From: JAAYCI01 sp964369525
GTDB lineage: Bacteria; Bacillota; Clostridia; Oscillospirales; Ruminococcaceae
Reading direction: 5' to 3'
Length of the DNA: 17,921 nucleotides
Assembly: GCA_964369525.1 (NCBI GenBank)
Contig: CAYJEW010000039.1
Span: 1-17,921, forward strand
In this document: positions 14,193 to 17,921 of the stretch, piece by piece
Layout: every line of letters begins with the position of its first letter
How positions within the stretch are numbered: the first letter of the stretch is position 1
The notes under the pieces: model-generated
What the model saw: the letters and a program-made list of their open reading frames with translations, nothing else
Database searches by the model: none
What the model was told of the DNA's origin: nothing
Translations under genes and position numbers: made by a program

Positions 14193-14236
14193 AAAAAAGC
14201 AGCTACCGAGTACACAAAAGGCCTCGGCGCCGCTGC
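14193..14236 (-). promoter_or_regulatory. Terminator-like hairpin in the typA leader
   Basis: Reading on the minus strand, GCAGC (14236-14232) and GCTGC (14203-14199) form an outer stem and CCGAG/CTCGG an inner stem, followed directly by six T (14198-14193) and then the AGGAAGGG ribosome site. It lies downstream of the best promoter, so it would act as an attenuator or leader structure unless typA is transcribed differently. I do not recognise a riboswitch or T-box. Confidence 0.5.
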
Positions 14237-14318
14237 GTTCTGTTGTTTACATATTCATCTTTATGCCGATGTCTTGCTTTTGCCGTGGGCACTCCCCTGT
14301 CACAAACGCGTAAATTTT

Positions 14319-14347
14319 ATTTTACCACACTGCAGCCTACCAAGCAA
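14319..14347 (-). promoter_or_regulatory. typA promoter
   Basis: On the minus strand TTGCTT (14347-14342), a 17-base spacer, then TAAAAT (14324-14319). Transcription would start near 14312 and give a leader of about 137 bases. Confidence 0.65.
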
Positions 14348-14376
14348 GAATAGCTGCGCCACTCTTTTTGCGCCGC

Positions 14377-15249
14377 CTATGCCTTAGCCATTTTTTCACG
14401 CAAAAAGTTAAGCGCACTCGTGCCTGCCATGGCTCCTTCGTAAGAGGCTTTTGCCACCTGTAGCATCCCGCCGGTGCAGTCGCCTGCCGCAAAAAAGCCG
14501 GGGATGTTTGTGTTCATTTCGCGGTCCACCACAACCACATTCCCCTCGGTTATAACGCCCATCTGGCGCGCCAGTGCGCTGCTGCCCGCCACACCTATAG
14601 CCACAAACACACCCGCCACAGCCGTCCGCTCGCCATCTTCAAAGCACACATGACTAAGCACGCCCTCGCCCTCAAAGCTAGCAATCTTTTTTTCTACCAC
14701 ATTAATGCCGCTTGGCAGCGCCACCTTCAGCGATTCGCCATTTGTAAGTAGCGTCACCGTTTTTGCCACCGCCGCAAGCTCTTGCGCTTCATGCAGTGCA
14801 TACTCTCCACTGCCTAGCACGGCCACATCTTCGCCTCTGTAAAAAAACGCATCGCACACCGCACAAAAGCTTACGCCTTTGCCCTCGTACTGCGCAAAAT
14901 CTTTTATCTTTGGCGCCACCCTTGCCGCACCGCTTGCCAGCACAACCGCATCACTAAAATGTTTTTGCTCGGTAGTTGTAACCTCAAATTGGCCATCTAC
15001 AGCCACCGTAATATTCACAACCTCTTCGGCAAGTACCTCGGCGCCCAGCCGCTTTGCCTGAGCTATACCATCATCAAGTAGCTTCTCGCCCGTCACAGCC
15101 TGCGAAAACCCGTAGTAGTTCTCCACATGCTTTGCTTTTGCCAGCGCGCCGCCGTCTTTACCCAGTATTTTCACGTTCATGCCCCCGCGTAGCAGATATA
15201 TCGCCGCCGATATACCCGCAGGGCCGTTACCAATTATAAGCGCTTGCAT
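14377..15249 (-). CDS. Thioredoxin reductase-like flavoprotein with atypical NAD(P) site
   Basis: A 290-residue flavoprotein of the thioredoxin reductase class II family. It has the FAD motif GNGPAGISAA (7-16), the redox-active CAVCD (Cys129, Cys132) in the usual VSFCAVCDAFFYRG context, and the C-terminal FAD motif GFFAAGDCTGG (251-261). It is shorter than typical TrxB (about 310-320). The pyridine-nucleotide region is unusual: GSGEYALHEA instead of GGGDSAxEEA, and TLLTNGES where NADPH enzymes have HRRxxxR. It may use NADH or another electron donor such as ferredoxin; ferredoxin-linked relatives are known from Clostridia. I start at ATG 15249, since GGAG is seven bases upstream; the GTG at 15255 lies too close to that site. 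No thioredoxin gene is adjacent in the window. Confidence 0.85.
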   Translation of the reverse strand: MQALIIGNGPAGISAAIYLLRGGMNVKILGKDGGALAKAKHVENYYGFSQAVTGEKLLDDGIAQAKRLGAEVLAEEVVNITVAVDGQFEVTTTEQKHFSDAVVLASGAARVAPKIKDFAQYEGKGVSFCAVCDAFFYRGEDVAVLGSGEYALHEAQELAAVAKTVTLLTNGESLKVALPSGINVVEKKIASFEGEGVLSHVCFEDGERTAVAGVFVAIGVAGSSALARQMGVITEGNVVVVDREMNTNIPGFFAAGDCTGGMLQVAKASYEGAMAGTSALNFLREKMAKA

Positions 15250-15278
15250 ACCCACACTCCTTTCTATCTATTTAATAG

Positions 15279-15306
15279 AGTATCGTTTTTTTGTTGTTTA
15301 TGTCAA
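15279..15306 (-). promoter_or_regulatory. Promoter of the thioredoxin reductase-like gene
   Basis: On the minus strand, consensus TTGACA (15306-15301), a 16-base spacer and GATACT (15284-15279). The leader is about 25 bases with AAAGGAG as ribosome site. Confidence 0.65.
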
Positions 15307-15342
15307 GCAAAATGCCCACCCATGCGTTTATTGCTGTTTCGT

Positions 15343-15379
15343 AATAAATATCCCCCGGCTGGGCCGGGGGATATTTATT
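15343..15379 (-). terminator. Terminator after the YfhO-family gene
   Basis: A perfect 17-bp stem, AATAAATATCCCCCGGC against its complement, with a three-base loop. The AU-rich base of the stem (ATATTTATT on the minus strand) serves as the weak tail. It lies 27 bases after the stop codon. Confidence 0.8.
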
Positions 15380-15405
15380 TACCAAAAAACTTTTTCTTCT
15401 ACTGC

Positions 15406-17733
15406 TTATTTTCTATGCCGTATAATTGTTTTTGAAAACTTATCCAGCAGAAACAAAATCAGCGCTATTCCAATAGATATACCACTTAGTATAATACCCT
15501 CTATGAAAAACGGCGGAATATATTTAAATTCTATAATATTTTCCCCTGCATTACAGTATACCGCACTGAGGCCAAAATTTACTTTTTCTATTTCAACAGG
15601 TATGCCGTTAACCGTAGCAGTAAAGCCTGCATCAAATGGTATGCTAAAAAACACGAGGTTATCTTTCTCAAGGGTTATCTCTGATATAGCCCCGCTATTT
15701 GTATAGGCAAAAGAAGCCGCGCTCATACTTTGACGAGCTTCAACGTCCGATAAAAACACCTCTTCTTGTGTGCTGTGAAGAGCAGCTGTTTCTATCACCG
15801 GCAGTATATCTGAATACTCTTGCAGCTGCTCATCTGTGAGCACTATTCCTTTAAGTAACGCAAATTTCTTTTGTTCATCTGTTAGCTCGGCCATTTGCTG
15901 GGTGGTAATTGCGTAGTCGTAGGCATATCCCATAGGAATGGCAAGCTCGTTAATCCCAACTAAATAATCACCTTGATTCAATACTTCGCCATAGTCGCTT
16001 GAAGGAAAAATGGCAGGGTCATTATTCAGTGTTACCCAATACCTCATTGACAAAGCAGAATGGTATGCCCTGTCGTACATAGACGGCAAGCTAATAACCG
16101 AGCGAGGTATGTTCATTCCTTGATAAAATTCAAAAGCGCTTCCCGAAATTGTGCTTGAAAAGGTTGTTACCGTAGGCTCGCCTATCATTGTTCCTGTATT
16201 CATGAAAAAATATTCTGAGCCTATGCGGTAGCCCTCTTCGCTTTCCGGCAAAGATATTTGCGCGGGTGCTGTGTAAAAATTTTCAACATTAGCTGGATCC
16301 CTACCTCTGCTATGATAATACGTATTTATCATTCCCGTTGCCGCGCAACAGCCAATAAGGCAAATCACCAAAAAAGCATTTCCGTATTTAAATCCTTGTA
16401 TTTTGCGCAAAAATAATACTATAACAAAGCCTGCCAAACTTATAAGCGCAAAAACACCGGCTATCATAATATTATAAATAAAAGTAACTTTATAAAAATA
16501 AATAAACGCTATGGCAACCACTCCTAAGGCAAGCCATTGTGCGCCATAGAATATATACCCCGGTTTCAATGATATAGAAGTATCCTCAAGACATTTTGCC
16601 GTGGCAAGAATAAGTATTAATATTGGCATGTAGTACCAGCGCGTATAGTATTCGGGGTTAAACAAAACAAATGCACTGTTTAAGATTGGTATAATTGCAA
16701 ATACCGCACATACAAGAGTTAATATAGTTATCCAGCTTTTGCGGTTTTTAATAAAAAAAGCTGCGGCAAGCACCAAGCCAAAGAGCGGCAAATAAAGCTC
16801 TGCACCGTTTGTAAACCCCTGCAGGTAAAACCCTCTATCAAATATACATTCAGCGGGAAATAAAGAAGAGCGCACTATTTCTGCCCAGTATATCGGCTTT
16901 AAGGCTATCATGTGCCAAACGCTTTCAAATGCAGCACCGTCAACTCGAGGGTTAGAGAGTAGTGTATATACCGTAGGCAAAAGCAAAACGCCACTTGCGC
17001 CTACGCCCAAAATACTTTCCGCGGCCAGCCTAAATATCTTTTTAGGAGATGCAACATAATTTTTAGTTAAAAGTTTTACGCTGAAATACAGCACTAAAAA
17101 TATCACAGTGGCAGGAAAAAACACTATGTTTGCCATGCAAATCACAGCAACCCAAAACCCGAAAACAAACTTTTTATCCTCCTCCATTGCCATGTCTAAC
17201 GCGAGCAACAAAAAAGGAAACCAAGCCGTCACATCATAAAAATGATTAAAGTTCATATTGCTTATTTGATATCCGCAAAATGTGTATAGCAAACTGCACA
17301 TTAACGCAGAATTCACCCCCACGTACCTTTTCAGATACGCAAAGGCAGCTATCCCGCATACCCCCATTTTTAATAGAAGCAACGGACCCATTAAAAACGG
17401 AATTGCTTGCGGGTCAAACAAAAGCGAAAACAAAAAGAACGGCGAGCCTATAACATAAAAAGAAAACGCCCCTATAAAACTTGTGCCAAGGTCCATGCTT
17501 TGTGCCCAAAAAATATCGCCCGCTTTAATTGCTTGGTTGCAATAGCTCCAAAAAGCTGCTTGCTGTTCAACAAAATCACTTCCTAGGTAGTAAAACCCTC
17601 CGTTTGCTATGCTAAAAGGCAACACAAAAAGCAAGCCCGCTGCCACCGATAAACCAAAAGCAAGCAGATAGTTTTGGTACATTGTGCGGGGCCGATTTTT
17701 AACAGATATTATCTCACCACTGAATTTTTTCAT
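15406..17733 (-). CDS. YfhO-family multi-pass membrane protein
   Basis: A 775-residue integral membrane protein of the YfhO family (GT-C-like fold). In Bacillus and Listeria, relatives add sugars to lipoteichoic acid from undecaprenyl-phosphate sugars outside the membrane. The signature after the first helix is clear: YLGSDFVEQQAAFW (Asp53, candidate catalytic acid), then FWAQSMDLGTSF (75-86) and SPFFLFSLLF. About a dozen hydrophobic helices follow, then an extracellular C-terminal region of roughly 250 residues, and a final helix (FIEGIILSGISIGIALILFLL) with a basic end. It is somewhat shorter than B. subtilis YfhO. The start codon has only a weak AAGG site, 12 bases upstream; the next in-frame Met is residue 18, without a better site. 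No teichoic acid genes are adjacent. Confidence 0.87.
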   Translation of the reverse strand: MKKFSGEIISVKNRPRTMYQNYLLAFGLSVAAGLLFVLPFSIANGGFYYLGSDFVEQQAAFWSYCNQAIKAGDIFWAQSMDLGTSFIGAFSFYVIGSPFFLFSLLFDPQAIPFLMGPLLLLKMGVCGIAAFAYLKRYVGVNSALMCSLLYTFCGYQISNMNFNHFYDVTAWFPFLLLALDMAMEEDKKFVFGFWVAVICMANIVFFPATVIFLVLYFSVKLLTKNYVASPKKIFRLAAESILGVGASGVLLLPTVYTLLSNPRVDGAAFESVWHMIALKPIYWAEIVRSSLFPAECIFDRGFYLQGFTNGAELYLPLFGLVLAAAFFIKNRKSWITILTLVCAVFAIIPILNSAFVLFNPEYYTRWYYMPILILILATAKCLEDTSISLKPGYIFYGAQWLALGVVAIAFIYFYKVTFIYNIMIAGVFALISLAGFVIVLFLRKIQGFKYGNAFLVICLIGCCAATGMINTYYHSRGRDPANVENFYTAPAQISLPESEEGYRIGSEYFFMNTGTMIGEPTVTTFSSTISGSAFEFYQGMNIPRSVISLPSMYDRAYHSALSMRYWVTLNNDPAIFPSSDYGEVLNQGDYLVGINELAIPMGYAYDYAITTQQMAELTDEQKKFALLKGIVLTDEQLQEYSDILPVIETAALHSTQEEVFLSDVEARQSMSAASFAYTNSGAISEITLEKDNLVFFSIPFDAGFTATVNGIPVEIEKVNFGLSAVYCNAGENIIEFKYIPPFFIEGIILSGISIGIALILFLLDKFSKTIIRHRK

Positions 17734-17820
17734 GTTTTTTCAGCCTTACATTCATTATTTGATCCATTTTCAAAAGTGAATATACGCAGGTAAAACGGTT
17801 TTAAAGATAAAAATCAAAAG

Positions 17821-17868
17821 AAAAAACCATCGATTCAGTATATAAATACACTTATTATCAATGATTTT
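17821..17868 (-). terminator. Terminator of the tRNA-Val transcript
   Basis: On the minus strand, AAAATCATTGAT (17868-17857) pairs with ATCGATGGTTTT (17834-17823, two G-U pairs). An inner AGTGTA/TATACT stem extends it, and T continues to 17821. It begins five bases after the tRNA CCA end. The remaining bases to the YfhO-family start (17734-17820) hold no convincing promoter. Confidence 0.7.
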
Positions 17869-17872
17869 TACA

Positions 17873-17921
17873 TGGTGGAAGCTAAGGAACTCGAATCCCT
17901 GACCCCCTGCACGTCAAGCAG
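17873..17921 (-). tRNA. tRNA-Val (anticodon GAC), 3' part
   Basis: The 3' 49 bases of a tRNA run off the window edge. On the minus strand: anticodon stem CTGC/GCAG with the seven-base loop TTGACGT (anticodon GAC), variable region GGGTC, T-arm AGGGA-TTCGAGT-TCCTT, acceptor strand AGCTTCC, discriminator A and an encoded CCA (17875-17873). The D-arm and 5' acceptor strand are outside the window. Confidence 0.9.

Noticed and set aside
14176..14318. typA leader considered as a known riboswitch or T-box.
   Set aside because: I could not find a T-box core (such as GGTGGNACCGCG) or conserved segments of riboswitch classes I know.

Overview
The window looks like chromosomal DNA of a Gram-positive anaerobe, most likely a member of the Clostridia (Firmicutes/Bacillota) with moderate GC content. 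The reasons are strong purine-rich Shine-Dalgarno sites, two lipobox lipoproteins, a YwnA-type Rrf2 regulator, a YfhO-family membrane protein, U-tailed intrinsic terminators after most units, and single-domain 'NADH:flavin oxidoreductase' proteins with a C-terminal cysteine cluster. I see no phage, insertion sequence, CRISPR array or rRNA. The assignment to Clostridia is an inference from gene families and style, not from a marker gene.

Plus strand, left to right. (1) 17-1709: a glycosyltransferase and an acyltransferase that match the CrtQ/CrtO pair finishing staphyloxanthin in Staphylococcus, ended by a terminator. (2) 1843-6328: a LacI-type regulator, a lipoprotein sugar-binding protein and two MalF/MalG-type permeases. 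A good promoter carries a cre/LacI-type operator at its start, and there is a long hairpin between the binding-protein and permease genes. No ATPase or glycosidase gene is present, so the importer probably borrows a shared ATPase. (3) 6348-9167: a consensus promoter with a perfect inverted repeat over its -10 box drives an Rrf2 regulator and two tandemly duplicated Old-Yellow-Enzyme-family oxidoreductases. This looks like a self-contained, autoregulated electrophile or redox response unit. (4) 9172-9551: a 63-residue protein of unknown function behind an 11-bp-period direct repeat. (5) 9647-12338: purine nucleoside phosphorylase (DeoD), cytidine deaminase (Cdd) and a diverged BMP/PnrA-type lipoprotein, i.e. 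nucleoside salvage and probable nucleoside binding. A second Pho-box-like 11-bp repeat array lies in front of the lipoprotein gene. A bidirectional terminator closes the unit.

Minus strand, right to left. A partial tRNA-Val(GAC) runs off the right edge, followed by its terminator. Then come a YfhO-family multi-pass membrane protein with a 17-bp-stem terminator, a thioredoxin-reductase-like flavoprotein that keeps the CxxC but lacks the usual NADPH-specificity motif, and typA/bipA, whose leader contains a terminator-like hairpin right before the ribosome binding site.

The most interesting items are the Rrf2-OYE-OYE operon with its operator, the two 7+4 direct-repeat arrays that resemble OmpR/PhoB-family binding sites, the thioredoxin reductase with a degenerate pyridine-nucleotide site, the leader hairpin of typA, and the CrtQ/CrtO pair without visible carotenoid genes. 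No intergenic stretch exceeds 300 bases.
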